A stretch of 19,704 bases of DNA from JBFWWW01 sp050245975. GTDB taxonomy: Bacteria; Pseudomonadota; Alphaproteobacteria; Rhizobiales; Hyphomicrobiaceae. The position numbers and the translations under genes were made by a program. Below, one piece after another: positions 1-7,273 of this stretch. The notes below the pieces were generated by a model. That model was not told the DNA's origin. It worked only from the letters and a program-made list of their open reading frames with translations, and ran no database searches. The stretch lies in NCBI GenBank assembly GCA_050245975.1, contig JBFWWW010000057.1, positions 1 to 19,704 of the forward strand, in the 5' to 3' direction. Position 1 is the first letter of the stretch; the number at the start of each line of letters is the position of its first letter.

Positions 1-176
1 AACTCGTCGCACTGGCCCGGGAGCACCTTCCCGCGGCCCCGCCGGACCAGGCGATGGGGATGGGCCTATCGTCTGTGGCCAACGATCTCGTATCATTCGA
101 AAGGGCGCTGAACGCGGCTGGCGGGCGGGTCGACATCGCCCTCCTCGACCGACGTCCGCGCCTCAGGCTCGTTTGA
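1..176 (+). CDS. 3' end of an unrecognised gene (partial)
   Basis: An open frame enters from the left edge (first full codon at base 3) and ends at the TGA at 174-176, giving 57 C-terminal residues. Third codon positions are mostly G or C, as in the genes to the right, so it is probably real coding sequence. The tail is rich in Ala, Leu and Arg, has a segment reading MGLSSVANDLVSFERAL, and ends LLDRRPRLRLV. I do not recognise the family. It does not look like the C-terminus of benzoate-CoA ligase or of BoxD, and I cannot match it to the shikimate-kinase-like end of BoxR regulators. It is on the same strand as boxC, 118 bases upstream, but the AT-rich gap suggests boxC has its own promoter. 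Confidence 0.55.
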   Translation, partial: LVALAREHLPAAPPDQAMGMGLSSVANDLVSFERALNAAGGRVDIALLDRRPRLRLV

Positions 177-294
177 GCGGCACTTGCATTATAATGTCTG
201 TATGCTACGAATGACAGGCAATATATTGCATAATTACACGACCCGGCTCGCGACGCCGCCGCTCCGTCGCCAGCCTTCCGGGAGGACTGACGGT
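177..294 (+). promoter_or_regulatory. Putative boxC promoter/operator region with two AT-rich palindromes
   Basis: Bases 184-237 are conspicuously AT-rich against GC-rich surroundings. They contain a perfect 10-bp palindrome CATTATAATG (187-196) and a perfect 12-bp palindrome GCAATATATTGC (218-229). The hexamer TTGCAT occurs as a direct repeat at 184-189 and 226-231. TATAAT at 190-195 matches a -10 hexamer, but no convincing -35 stands 16-18 bases before it. The position directly in front of the box genes suggests a regulator operator. box operons elsewhere are controlled by the XRE-type repressor BoxR with benzoyl-CoA as effector; that this site is a BoxR site is inference. Confidence 0.5.
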
Positions 295-1953
295 ATGGCA
301 AAGCGGATCGACTTTCAGACCAAGCCCGGCCGCTATCGTCACTGGAAGCTCGAAATCGACGGCGACACGGCCCATCTCGTCATGGACGTGGACGAGAACG
401 GCGGGCTCGTCGAAGGCTACCAGCTCAAGCTGAACTCCTACGACCTCGGCGTCGATATCGAGCTCGCCGACGCGATCCAACGGCTCCGTTTCGAGCATCC
501 AAACGTCAAAGTCGTCATCCTGAAGTCCGGCAAGGAGCGCGTGTTCTGTTCCGGCGCCAACATCCGCATGCTCGCCGGCTCGCCCCATGCGCACAAGGTC
601 AACTTCTGCAAGTTCACGAACGAGACGCGCAACGGCATGGAGGACTCGAGCGAGAACTCCGGCCAGAAATTCCTCTGCGCCATCCGCGGCACGGCGGCCG
701 GCGGCGGCTACGAGCTGGCGCTCGCCTGCGACCACATCCTGCTGGCCGATGACGGCAACTCAACCGTATCGCTGCCGGAACTGCCGCTGCTGGCGGTGCT
801 GCCCGGCACCGGCGGGCTGACGCGCGTCACCGACAAGCGCAAGGTGCGCCGCGACCTGGCGGATGCGTTCTGCACGGTCGAGGAAGGCATCAAGGGCAAG
901 CGCGCGGTCGCCTGGCGCCTCGTCGACCAGATTGCGCCGACATCGAAATTCGACAGCGCGGTCACGGAAGCCGCGAAACATCTGGCGGCGAAATCCGACA
1001 AGTCCGGCAATGCGACGGGCATCAAGCTCGGGCCGCTCGACAAAACCATCGCCGACGACACCATCACCTACTCCACGGTGAAGGTCGAGATCGACCGCAC
1101 CGCGCGCCGCGCCAACGTGACGATCCTGGGACCTGCCGAACCGCCGCCAGCCGACATTGCCGGACTGCACGCCGCGGGAGATGGCTTCTGGTCGCTGCGG
1201 CTCGCGCGCGAGCTCGACGATGCGATCCTGGAATTGCGATCGAACGAGCGCGACATCGGCGTCATCGTGTTCCGCAGCCAGGGATCCGCCGAGCTCGTTC
1301 TGGCCTACGACAAATTCCTCCTGGGTCACTCCGGCGACTGGCTCGCGCGCGAGATCCTCAACAACTGGAAGCGCGTCCTGAAGCGCATCGACCTTACGTC
1401 GCGCTCTCTCGTCGCGCTCGTCGATGCCGGTTCGTGCTTTGCCGGCACGCTGGCCGAAGTCGCGTTCGCCTGCGACCGCTCGTTCATGTTTGCGGGCACG
1501 CGCAAGGGCGACAACCGCGCGCCGGCGACAATCACGCTCGGCGAGGTCAATTTCGGCCGCTACCCGATGAGCAACGGACTATCCCGGCTTGCCACCCGCT
1601 TCCTCGGCGAACCTGGCGCTGTCGAGACGTTGCGCGCGGCCGCCGGCACCAGCTACGACGCCGATGAAAGCGAGCAGGTCGGGCTCGTCACCATCGCCTT
1701 CGACGAGGTGGACTGGGACGACGAGGTGCGCATCTTCCTCGAGGAACGCGCAAGCTTCTCCGCGGACGGCCTCACGGGCATGGAGGCGAACCTGCGCTTC
1801 GCCGGCCCGGAGACCATGGAAACGAAAATCTTCGGCCGCCTGACGGCCTGGCAGAACTGGATTTTCCAGCGGCCCAACGCCGCCGGAGCGGAAGGCGCGC
1901 TCAAGCGCTACGGCTCCGGCCTCAAGGCCAACTTCGACCCCGAACGCGTGTAG
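295..1953 (+). CDS. boxC: BoxC, 2,3-epoxybenzoyl-CoA dihydrolase (ring-cleaving)
   Basis: BoxC acts in the cytoplasm in aerobic benzoyl-CoA degradation. It hydrolytically opens the ring of 2,3-epoxybenzoyl-CoA to 3,4-dehydroadipyl-CoA semialdehyde and formate. The 552-residue product has the family's usual length and its two-part crotonase layout. The N-terminal crotonase half carries CSGANIRML (85-93, CoA/oxyanion region), GTAAGGGYELALACD (132-146) and LPEL (160-163). A second, diverged crotonase-like half runs from about 290 to 480. The opening PGRYRHWKLEIDG is typical of BoxC. The start is the ATG preceded by GGGAGGA (280-286, 8-base spacing). An in-frame TTG at 184 would add 37 unusual residues across the AT-rich promoter region and is rejected. 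boxB follows 30 bases later, so the two are probably co-transcribed. The family assignment is very secure. Confidence 0.96.
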   Translation: MAKRIDFQTKPGRYRHWKLEIDGDTAHLVMDVDENGGLVEGYQLKLNSYDLGVDIELADAIQRLRFEHPNVKVVILKSGKERVFCSGANIRMLAGSPHAHKVNFCKFTNETRNGMEDSSENSGQKFLCAIRGTAAGGGYELALACDHILLADDGNSTVSLPELPLLAVLPGTGGLTRVTDKRKVRRDLADAFCTVEEGIKGKRAVAWRLVDQIAPTSKFDSAVTEAAKHLAAKSDKSGNATGIKLGPLDKTIADDTITYSTVKVEIDRTARRANVTILGPAEPPPADIAGLHAAGDGFWSLRLARELDDAILELRSNERDIGVIVFRSQGSAELVLAYDKFLLGHSGDWLAREILNNWKRVLKRIDLTSRSLVALVDAGSCFAGTLAEVAFACDRSFMFAGTRKGDNRAPATITLGEVNFGRYPMSNGLSRLATRFLGEPGAVETLRAAAGTSYDADESEQVGLVTIAFDEVDWDDEVRIFLEERASFSADGLTGMEANLRFAGPETMETKIFGRLTAWQNWIFQRPNAAGAEGALKRYGSGLKANFDPERV

Positions 1954-1983
1954 CGGCCGCACGCGACCAGAGAGGATGACGCC

Positions 1984-3435
1984 ATGCCCGAGACCTCGCA
2001 CGTCGACTACTCGACCAAGATCCCCAACAACGTCGGGCTGATGGATGACCAGCGCGTGCTGAAGGCGCTGGAGCAATGGCATCCGGGCTACATCGACTGG
2101 TGGATGACGATGGGGCCGGAAGGCTTCCAGACCTCGGACGTCTACCTGCGCACCGCCATCAGCATCGATCCCAAGGGATGGGCGAAGTTCGACTACGTCA
2201 AAATGCCCGAGTACCGCTGGGGCATCCTGCTGGCGCCGCGTCAGGAGGACCGGGAGGTGAATTTCGGCGCGCACAGGGGCGAGAAGGCCTGGCAGGAGGT
2301 GCCGGGCGAGTACCGCGCCATGCTGCGCCGGCTGATCGTCATCCAGGGCGACACCGAGCCCGCCAGCGTCGAACAGCAGCGCCACCTCGGCAAGACGGCG
2401 CCCTCGCTCTACGACATGCGCAACCTGTTCCAGATCAATGTCGAGGAAGGCCGTCACCTGTGGGCGATGGTCTACCTGCTGCACAAGTATTTCGGCCGCG
2501 ACGGCCGCGAGGAGGCCGAAGAGCTGCTCAACCGCCGCTCGGGCGATGACGACAAGCCGCGCATGCTCGGCGCCTTCAACGAATCGACGCCGGACTGGCT
2601 GTCGCTGTTCATGTTCACGTTCTTCACCGACCGTGATGGCAAGATGCAGCTCGAGAGCCTGGCGCAGTCGGGCTTCGATCCGCTCTCGCGCACATGCCGC
2701 TTCATGCTGACGGAGGAAGCGCATCACATGTTCGTCGGCGAGACCGGCGTGGGGCGGGTCATCGAACGCACGTGCGAGGCGATGAAACAGGCCGGCATCG
2801 AGGACCCCAACGACATCAACGCGGTGCGTGCCCTCGGCGTCATCGACCTGCCGACCATCCAGCGCAAGGCGAACCTGCACTACTCGCTGACCCTTGACCT
2901 GTTCGGATCGGAAATCTCCACCAACGCGGCCAACTTCTACAACTCCGGGCTCAAGGGCCGCTTCCAGGAGACCAAGCTCGAGGACGACCATCTGCTCACG
3001 GGGGCGACCTATCCGGTCCTCAAGCTCGTCGACGGTCAGATCAAGATGGTCGAGGAACCGGCCCTGACCGCCATCAACATGCGGCTGCGCGACGACTACG
3101 TGAAGGACTGCATGGGCGGCGTCTCGCGCTGGAACCGCGTGATCGAGAAAGCCGGCATCAACTACAAGCTCTCGCTGCCGAGCGTCGCCTTCAATCGTGC
3201 CATAGGTGAGTTCAAGAACATCGAGGCCTCGCCCGCAGGCGAAATGGTGTCGGACGCCACCTGGCAATCGCGCAAGGAAGAGTGGCTGCCCTCGAAGGAT
3301 GACGGGGCCTTCATCGAGAGCCTCATGCAGCCGTGCTGGGAACCCGGCAAGTTCTCGGGCTGGATCGCACCGCCGAAGGTCGGCATCGACAACAAGCCGG
3401 GCGATTTCGAATATGTGAAGATCGCCCGCGATTAA
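1984..3435 (+). CDS. boxB: BoxB, benzoyl-CoA 2,3-epoxidase oxygenase component
   Basis: BoxB is the diiron oxygenase that forms 2,3-epoxybenzoyl-CoA from benzoyl-CoA and O2, with electrons delivered by BoxA. The product has 483 residues; known BoxB proteins are about 475. All six expected diiron ligands are visible: Glu125, Glu155 and His158 (in VEEGRHL), Asp216 (in FFTDRDG), Glu245 and His248 (in TEEAHH). From memory, the Azoarcus evansii BoxB ligands are E120, E150, H153, D211, E240 and H243, so every one is displaced by exactly five residues. The helical core is therefore co-linear and the enzyme should be active. The start is the ATG behind GAGAGGA. It lies 30 bases after boxC and is followed by a small membrane-protein gene, then boxA. 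Confidence 0.97.
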   Translation: MPETSHVDYSTKIPNNVGLMDDQRVLKALEQWHPGYIDWWMTMGPEGFQTSDVYLRTAISIDPKGWAKFDYVKMPEYRWGILLAPRQEDREVNFGAHRGEKAWQEVPGEYRAMLRRLIVIQGDTEPASVEQQRHLGKTAPSLYDMRNLFQINVEEGRHLWAMVYLLHKYFGRDGREEAEELLNRRSGDDDKPRMLGAFNESTPDWLSLFMFTFFTDRDGKMQLESLAQSGFDPLSRTCRFMLTEEAHHMFVGETGVGRVIERTCEAMKQAGIEDPNDINAVRALGVIDLPTIQRKANLHYSLTLDLFGSEISTNAANFYNSGLKGRFQETKLEDDHLLTGATYPVLKLVDGQIKMVEEPALTAINMRLRDDYVKDCMGGVSRWNRVIEKAGINYKLSLPSVAFNRAIGEFKNIEASPAGEMVSDATWQSRKEEWLPSKDDGAFIESLMQPCWEPGKFSGWIAPPKVGIDNKPGDFEYVKIARD

Positions 3436-3514
3436 GGCGAGGCTTCAATAGGAGATCGTTGTAAGATGATCGCCTCGCAGCTGGACGGGGTGCAGGTGTC
3501 AGGGAGACCGATCC

Positions 3515-3652
3515 ATGACAGTGCATCAGAGCGAGTTGAGCGTCGATCGGGTGCGGCAGGGAGAGACCGGACACGGGGTCCGGTTTGTGCTCGGCTACAG
3601 CTTGACGCTGGCGATCGTGGCGATGGGCCTGGCCTTCTTGTTCGCCGGCTGA
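3515..3652 (+). CDS. Small single-span membrane protein between boxB and boxA
   Basis: A 45-residue open frame starts at an ATG preceded by AGGGAGA (3501-3507, 7-base spacing) and ends with TGA at 3650-3652. The first half is polar and contains RVRQGETGHGVRFVL. The second half is a single hydrophobic stretch of about 18 residues (roughly 27-44), which should span the membrane, ending FLFAG. The predicted topology is N-terminus inside. The RQGxTGHxVRxVL-plus-helix pattern resembles short alphaproteobacterial membrane proteins of unknown function that I have seen annotated as hypothetical. Function is unknown. Its place between the oxygenase and reductase genes of the box pathway could mean a link to membrane recruitment or transport, but that is speculation. 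A longer overlapping frame from 3466 has no membrane segment or recognisable features and is less likely. Confidence 0.7.
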   Translation: MTVHQSELSVDRVRQGETGHGVRFVLGYSLTLAIVAMGLAFLFAG

Positions 3653-3698
3653 ACGCCACCCGCGGGCAGGGTCTGTTGCGTGGGGAAAGGTAGGCCCC

Positions 3699-4904
3699 AT
3701 GAACGCGCCAGCCCTGCCGTCCGGCTTCAAGAACCAGCATCTCATCGATCCGGAAATCTGCATCCGGTGCGGGACGTGCGAAGCGACCTGCCCGGTCGGC
3801 GCGGTATCGCATGATGACGTGAACTATGTGGTCGATGCCGACAAGTGCAATGCCTGCATGGACTGCATCGCCCCCTGCCCGACGGGCTCCATCGACAACT
3901 GGCGCATCGTCAAATCCTCCTACGCGCTGGCCGACCAGCTTGCGTGGACGGAGCTGCCGCCACAGGAAGACTTCGGCGAGGCTGCCGCGGCAGCCGTCGA
4001 GGCCCTGGAGGCCGATATCGGCACGCTGCTGGCAACCGCGCATGCCGGCGCCGGCGGCAAGGCTGTGGCACCTGCCTCAGCCTCGAAGCCCACGGTCAAC
4101 ATTTTCTCACGCGCCAAGCCGGCCACCGCCGTTGTCCAGGGCAACTTCCGCATCACCGCGCAGGATGCCTCCAGCGACGTGCGTCACATCGTGTTGTCGT
4201 TCGGTGACACGCTGCTGCCCGTCCTGGAAGGTCAGTCGATCGGCATTGCGCCGCCGGGAGCACGGTCCGACGGACGGCCCCATGACATCCGCCTCTATTC
4301 GATTGCATCGGCGCGCGACGGCGAGAAGCGCAACGCCAACAACATCAGCTTGACGGAGAAACGCAACCCGCAGGGCGTCGCCTCCAACTACCTGAGCGAT
4401 CTCAAGGTCGGCGACAAGGTGCAGGTGACGGGTCCGTTCGGCGCCACCTTCCTGATGCCGAATGATCCGAATGCCTCGATCCTCATGATCTGCACGGGAA
4501 CGGGGTCGGCGCCGTTCCGCGCCTTCACCGAACGCCGCCGGCGTGCGGCGCCGGGGGCGCCCGGCAAGATGATGCTGTTCTTCGGCGCCCGCACACCGGG
4601 CGAGCTTCCCTATTTCGGCCCCCTGCAGAAGGTGCCCGACAGCCTGCTGGAAAAGCACTTCGCCTACTCGCGTCTCGCCGACCGGCCGAAGGAATACGTG
4701 CAGGACAAGATGCGTGGCGAGGCCGCCGCAGTGTCGTCCCTCGTCGCGGACGACAGGGCGCACGTGTTCATTTGCGGGCTCAAGGGCATGGAAACGGGGG
4801 TTGACGAAGCCCTCTCGGACATCTGTCGCGGGGCCGGCCTCGACTGGTCTGCACTCAAGGCGACCATGCGGGTGCAAGGCCGCTATCACGTTGAGACCTA
4901 CTAG
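3699..4904 (+). CDS. boxA: BoxA, benzoyl-CoA 2,3-epoxidase reductase component
   Basis: BoxA passes electrons from NADPH through FAD and two [4Fe-4S] clusters to the BoxB diiron centre. The 401-residue product begins with a ferredoxin domain. Its two cluster motifs are Cys21/24/27/31 (CIRCGTCEATCP) and Cys50/53/56/60 (CNACMDCIAPCP). An Ala-rich linker (about 90-135) leads into a ferredoxin-NADP reductase module. That module has the FAD motif RLYS (198-201), a nucleotide-binding CTGTGSAPFR (265-274), a CGLKGM segment (359-364) and the typical C-terminus GRYHVETY. Domain order and length fit the known BoxA (about 415 residues). The start ATG lies behind a purine-rich GGGGAAAGG. It follows the small membrane-protein gene by 46 bases and is followed by about 150 bases before the transporter genes. 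Confidence 0.95.
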   Translation: MNAPALPSGFKNQHLIDPEICIRCGTCEATCPVGAVSHDDVNYVVDADKCNACMDCIAPCPTGSIDNWRIVKSSYALADQLAWTELPPQEDFGEAAAAAVEALEADIGTLLATAHAGAGGKAVAPASASKPTVNIFSRAKPATAVVQGNFRITAQDASSDVRHIVLSFGDTLLPVLEGQSIGIAPPGARSDGRPHDIRLYSIASARDGEKRNANNISLTEKRNPQGVASNYLSDLKVGDKVQVTGPFGATFLMPNDPNASILMICTGTGSAPFRAFTERRRRAAPGAPGKMMLFFGARTPGELPYFGPLQKVPDSLLEKHFAYSRLADRPKEYVQDKMRGEAAAVSSLVADDRAHVFICGLKGMETGVDEALSDICRGAGLDWSALKATMRVQGRYHVETY

Positions 4905-4922
4905 GCAGCAGCCGCTGGGAGG

Positions 4923-5036
4923 ATGGCTGCAAAGACGGCCAAAGTAGGTACAATGGCGACAGGGCTCCTGGCCGCGGCAACGCCGGCCCGGGCCGCCCGC
5001 GCGACATCCGTCGCGTGGAAGCTTGCAACAACCTGA
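4923..5036 (+). pseudogene. Possible remnant of a TRAP-transporter binding-protein start
   Basis: In the 149-base gap between boxA and the ABC binding-protein gene there is a 37-codon frame. It reads like an export signal (KVGTMATGLLAAATPARA) followed by SVAWKLATT and an immediate stop. Secreted DctP-type TRAP binding proteins commonly start their mature part with a WK-L/M-V/A-TTWP pattern, and the frame stops just where that pattern would continue. A 5' stub of a deleted TRAP gene is one explanation; a chance frame in GC-rich DNA is another. GGGAGG (4917-4922) touches the ATG, so spacing is poor for translation; an internal ATG exists at 4953. A weak 6-bp hairpin (4908-4913 with 4925-4930) overlaps the start. 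Confidence 0.3.
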
Positions 5037-5053
5037 AATCGGGAGGGACTGAC

Positions 5054-6244
5054 ATGACAACCCGGATGCTTCGCATCTCTCGCCGAAAACTCCTCAAGGG
5101 CTCGGCCGCTGCAGCTGCCGCCTCTGCGGTACCGACCGGCTGGGCGATCGCGCAGGCCAAGCCCCTGAAGCTCGGCCTCATGCTTCCCTACTCCGGCACC
5201 TACGCCAAGCTCGGCGAGAACATCACCACCGCGGTGGAGATGCTGATTGCCGAGAAGGGCGGCAAGCTCGGCGGCCGCGATATCCAGATCGTCAAGCTCG
5301 ACGACGAGTCCAAGCCCGAGAACGGACCGCAGAACGCGGAACGTCTGGTCAAGCGCGACGGCGTCGACGTCATCATCGGCACGGTGCACTCGGGCGTGCA
5401 GATGGGCATCCAGAAGGTCGTCAAGGAGAGCGGCACGCTGACGATCATTCCCAACGCCGGCAACAACGCCGTCACGCGCGAGCTGTGCATCAAGAACGTC
5501 TTCCGTACCTCGTTCACCAATTGGCAGACAGGTTACGGCATGGGCGTCGTGCTGGGAAAGCGTGGGGTAAAGAAAGCGATCTGGGTCACCTGGGACTATG
5601 CCGCGGGAACCGAGAACCGCGACGGCTTCAAGGAAGGATTTGAGAAGAACGGCGGACACTTCGTCGACACGTTGACGCTCAAGTTTCCCGAGACCAATTT
5701 CCAGCCGCTGCTGGCCAAGATCCCCGGCATGGGTGTCGATGCGGTCGGCTCGTTCTTCGCTGGCGGCGCTGCCGTGCAGTTCGTCAAGGAATATGCCGCC
5801 GCTGGGATCAAAATCCCATTGTGCGGGGCGGGCTTCCTGACCGAAGGGACGCTCGGCGCGCAGGGTGCGGCGGCCGAAGGCATCGAGACGGCCCTGCACT
5901 ATGGCGACGGCCTTGACAACGCCAAGAACACCGCCTTCCGCAAGGCCTTCAAGGACAAGGCCGGCAGCGACGCCGATGTCTATGCCGTGCAGGGCTATGA
6001 CGCCGCACAGCTTCTGGCTATCGGTCTCGAAGCCGCCAAGGGCAACGTCGAGGACGAGGCCAATCTCTACAAGGCGATGCGCGCGGCCAAGATCGACAGC
6101 CCGCGTGGCGCCATCAGTATCTCGCCCGCACAGAACGTCACGCAGAACATCTATCTGCGCAAGGCGCAGGGTGGCCAGAACAAGGTGATCGGCATCGCGG
6201 CCGAAAACCTTGCCGACCCGGGCACGGGCTGCAAGCTCGGCTGA
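5054..6244 (+). CDS. Branched-chain-amino-acid-type ABC transporter, periplasmic binding protein (probable aromatic acid)
   Basis: This is the periplasmic substrate-binding protein of a Liv-type (HAAT family) ABC importer, 396 residues. It has an N-terminal twin-arginine signal, SRRKLLKG (9-16), then an Ala-rich stretch and a cleavage-like AIAQA-KP at about residue 35, so export folded by Tat is likely. The mature part opens LKLGLMLPYSGTYAKLGE, the usual start of type I Peripla_BP_6 proteins, and contains QNAERLVKRDGVDVIIG (93-109). The start is the ATG behind GGGAGGG (5041-5047); an upstream in-frame ATG at 5015 would place residues before the signal and lacks a site. Location behind boxCBA suggests benzoate or a related aromatic acid as ligand rather than leucine; that is inference from context. 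Confidence 0.9.
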   Translation: MTTRMLRISRRKLLKGSAAAAAASAVPTGWAIAQAKPLKLGLMLPYSGTYAKLGENITTAVEMLIAEKGGKLGGRDIQIVKLDDESKPENGPQNAERLVKRDGVDVIIGTVHSGVQMGIQKVVKESGTLTIIPNAGNNAVTRELCIKNVFRTSFTNWQTGYGMGVVLGKRGVKKAIWVTWDYAAGTENRDGFKEGFEKNGGHFVDTLTLKFPETNFQPLLAKIPGMGVDAVGSFFAGGAAVQFVKEYAAAGIKIPLCGAGFLTEGTLGAQGAAAEGIETALHYGDGLDNAKNTAFRKAFKDKAGSDADVYAVQGYDAAQLLAIGLEAAKGNVEDEANLYKAMRAAKIDSPRGAISISPAQNVTQNIYLRKAQGGQNKVIGIAAENLADPGTGCKLG

Positions 6245-6299
6245 TCCCCATCGCGGGAACGCGTCGCCTGTGGCAGCGCGTTCCCGCACGATGGATCAG
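6241..6299 (+). promoter_or_regulatory. Strong two-part hairpin directly behind the binding-protein gene
   Basis: GCGGGAACGCG (6253-6263) pairs perfectly with CGCGTTCCCGC (6277-6287) around a 13-base loop. An outer stem, CTGATCC (6241-6247) with GGATCAG (6293-6299), embraces it and includes the stop codon. There is no T-run after it, so it is not a textbook intrinsic terminator. Its position between an abundant binding protein and the permease gene fits an mRNA-stabilising or attenuating hairpin that lowers downstream expression; that role is inferred. Confidence 0.65.
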
Positions 6300-6399
6300 T
6301 GACCGGTCGACGCTGCGGTGGCAGGACGCACCTGCACGCCGCGTAGTCATTGCTCGCTCCCGTATCCCCTTCCGGCGGAATGCTGTTGGCATTACAGAC

Positions 6400-7269
6400 A
6401 TGGACTTTCCCGGCTTCCTCGCGCAAATCCTCAATGGTGTGCAATACGGGCTCCTGCTGTTTCTGATCGCCAGCGGGCTCACGCTTATCTTTGGCGTCAT
6501 GGGCATCATCAACCTCGCCCACGGCTCGCTGTTCATGGTTGGCGCCTACACGGCGTTTCTCGTCACGCGGTCGTGGGGTTCGCTCTGGCTGGCGCTGCCC
6601 GTCAGCCTGCTGGCGGGGATCATGCTTGGCGTGGTCCTGGAACGCGGGTTGTTCCGACACTTCTACACCCGCAACCATCTCGATCAGGTGCTGCTGACCT
6701 ACGCGCTGATCCTTTTGTTCGAGGAGGCGCGCTCGCTTCTGGTGGGGAACGACTTCTATTCCGTCCCTGTCCCGCCGGTGTTCGACTTCTCGATCCCCAT
6801 CACGCAGGGATTCAGCTACTCGGCCTACCGGTTCGCCGTCATCGGCGTTTGCCTTCTGGTCGCGCTCGCCTTGTTTCTTTGGATCGAGCGCACGAAGCTC
6901 GGCGCCATCATTCGCGCCACGGCAGAAAAGCCGGAAATGGTGGACATCCTCGGCATCGACGCGCGCCTCATCAACATGACCGTTTTCGCTGCCGGAACGG
7001 CGCTCGCAATGCTGGCCGGCGTACTGGCGGCGCCGCTTTACTCCGTCTATCCCGGGATGGGCGACGGCTTCCTCATCATCTCGTTTGTCGTCGTCGTCAT
7101 CGGCGGGCTAGGCTCGATCTCGGGCGCGTTCTGGGGCGCGCTCATCATCGGTCTCGTGGACACGCTGGGAAAGGCCTACACACCGAAAGTGGCCGGGCTC
7201 GCAATCTACATGCTCATGGCAGCCGTCCTGCTCTGGCGGCCGTCCGGCCTGTTCGGCCAGAGGACCTGA
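6400..7269 (+). CDS. livH: ABC transporter permease, LivH type
   Basis: This 289-residue inner-membrane permease forms half of the translocation channel of the Liv-type importer. It starts with a hydrophobic helix and the family hallmark GLTLIFGVMGIINLAHGSLFM (about residues 26-46). It carries the cytoplasmic loop ATAEKPEMVDILGIDARLIN, which contacts the ATPases, and a C-terminal GGLGSISGAFWGALIIG. Length matches LivH (about 290-310). The chosen ATG is the only sensible start in frame, but Shine-Dalgarno support is weak: a GGCGGAA lies about 20 bases upstream. The 155-base gap before it holds the hairpin noted above and no other gene I can see. livM follows with a 4-base gap. Confidence 0.92.
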   Translation: MDFPGFLAQILNGVQYGLLLFLIASGLTLIFGVMGIINLAHGSLFMVGAYTAFLVTRSWGSLWLALPVSLLAGIMLGVVLERGLFRHFYTRNHLDQVLLTYALILLFEEARSLLVGNDFYSVPVPPVFDFSIPITQGFSYSAYRFAVIGVCLLVALALFLWIERTKLGAIIRATAEKPEMVDILGIDARLINMTVFAAGTALAMLAGVLAAPLYSVYPGMGDGFLIISFVVVVIGGLGSISGAFWGALIIGLVDTLGKAYTPKVAGLAIYMLMAAVLLWRPSGLFGQRT

Positions 7270-7273
7270 GCCG

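Noticed and set aside
184..294. Upstream TTG start for boxC adding 37 residues
   Set aside because: The added peptide is not BoxC-like, crosses the AT-rich operator region, and the ATG at 295 has an excellent ribosome binding site.
1579..3267. 562-codon open frame on the minus strand opposite boxB and the end of boxC
   Set aside because: It is the mirror of strongly GC3-biased genes with verified catalytic residues; its product is low-complexity and matches no family.
3437..3478. Inverted repeat GCGAGGC / GCCTCGC after boxB
   Set aside because: Only a 7-bp stem with a 28-base loop and no T-run; too weak to call a terminator between genes that are probably co-transcribed.
3466..3693. 75-codon frame between boxB and boxA
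   Set aside because: It overlaps the 45-codon membrane-protein frame in another phase, is Arg-rich and lacks structure; the shorter frame has the better ribosome site and a membrane helix.
4901..6289. 462-codon minus-strand frame opposite the Liv-type binding protein
   Set aside because: Antisense shadow of a clearly identified exported binding protein; no domain features.
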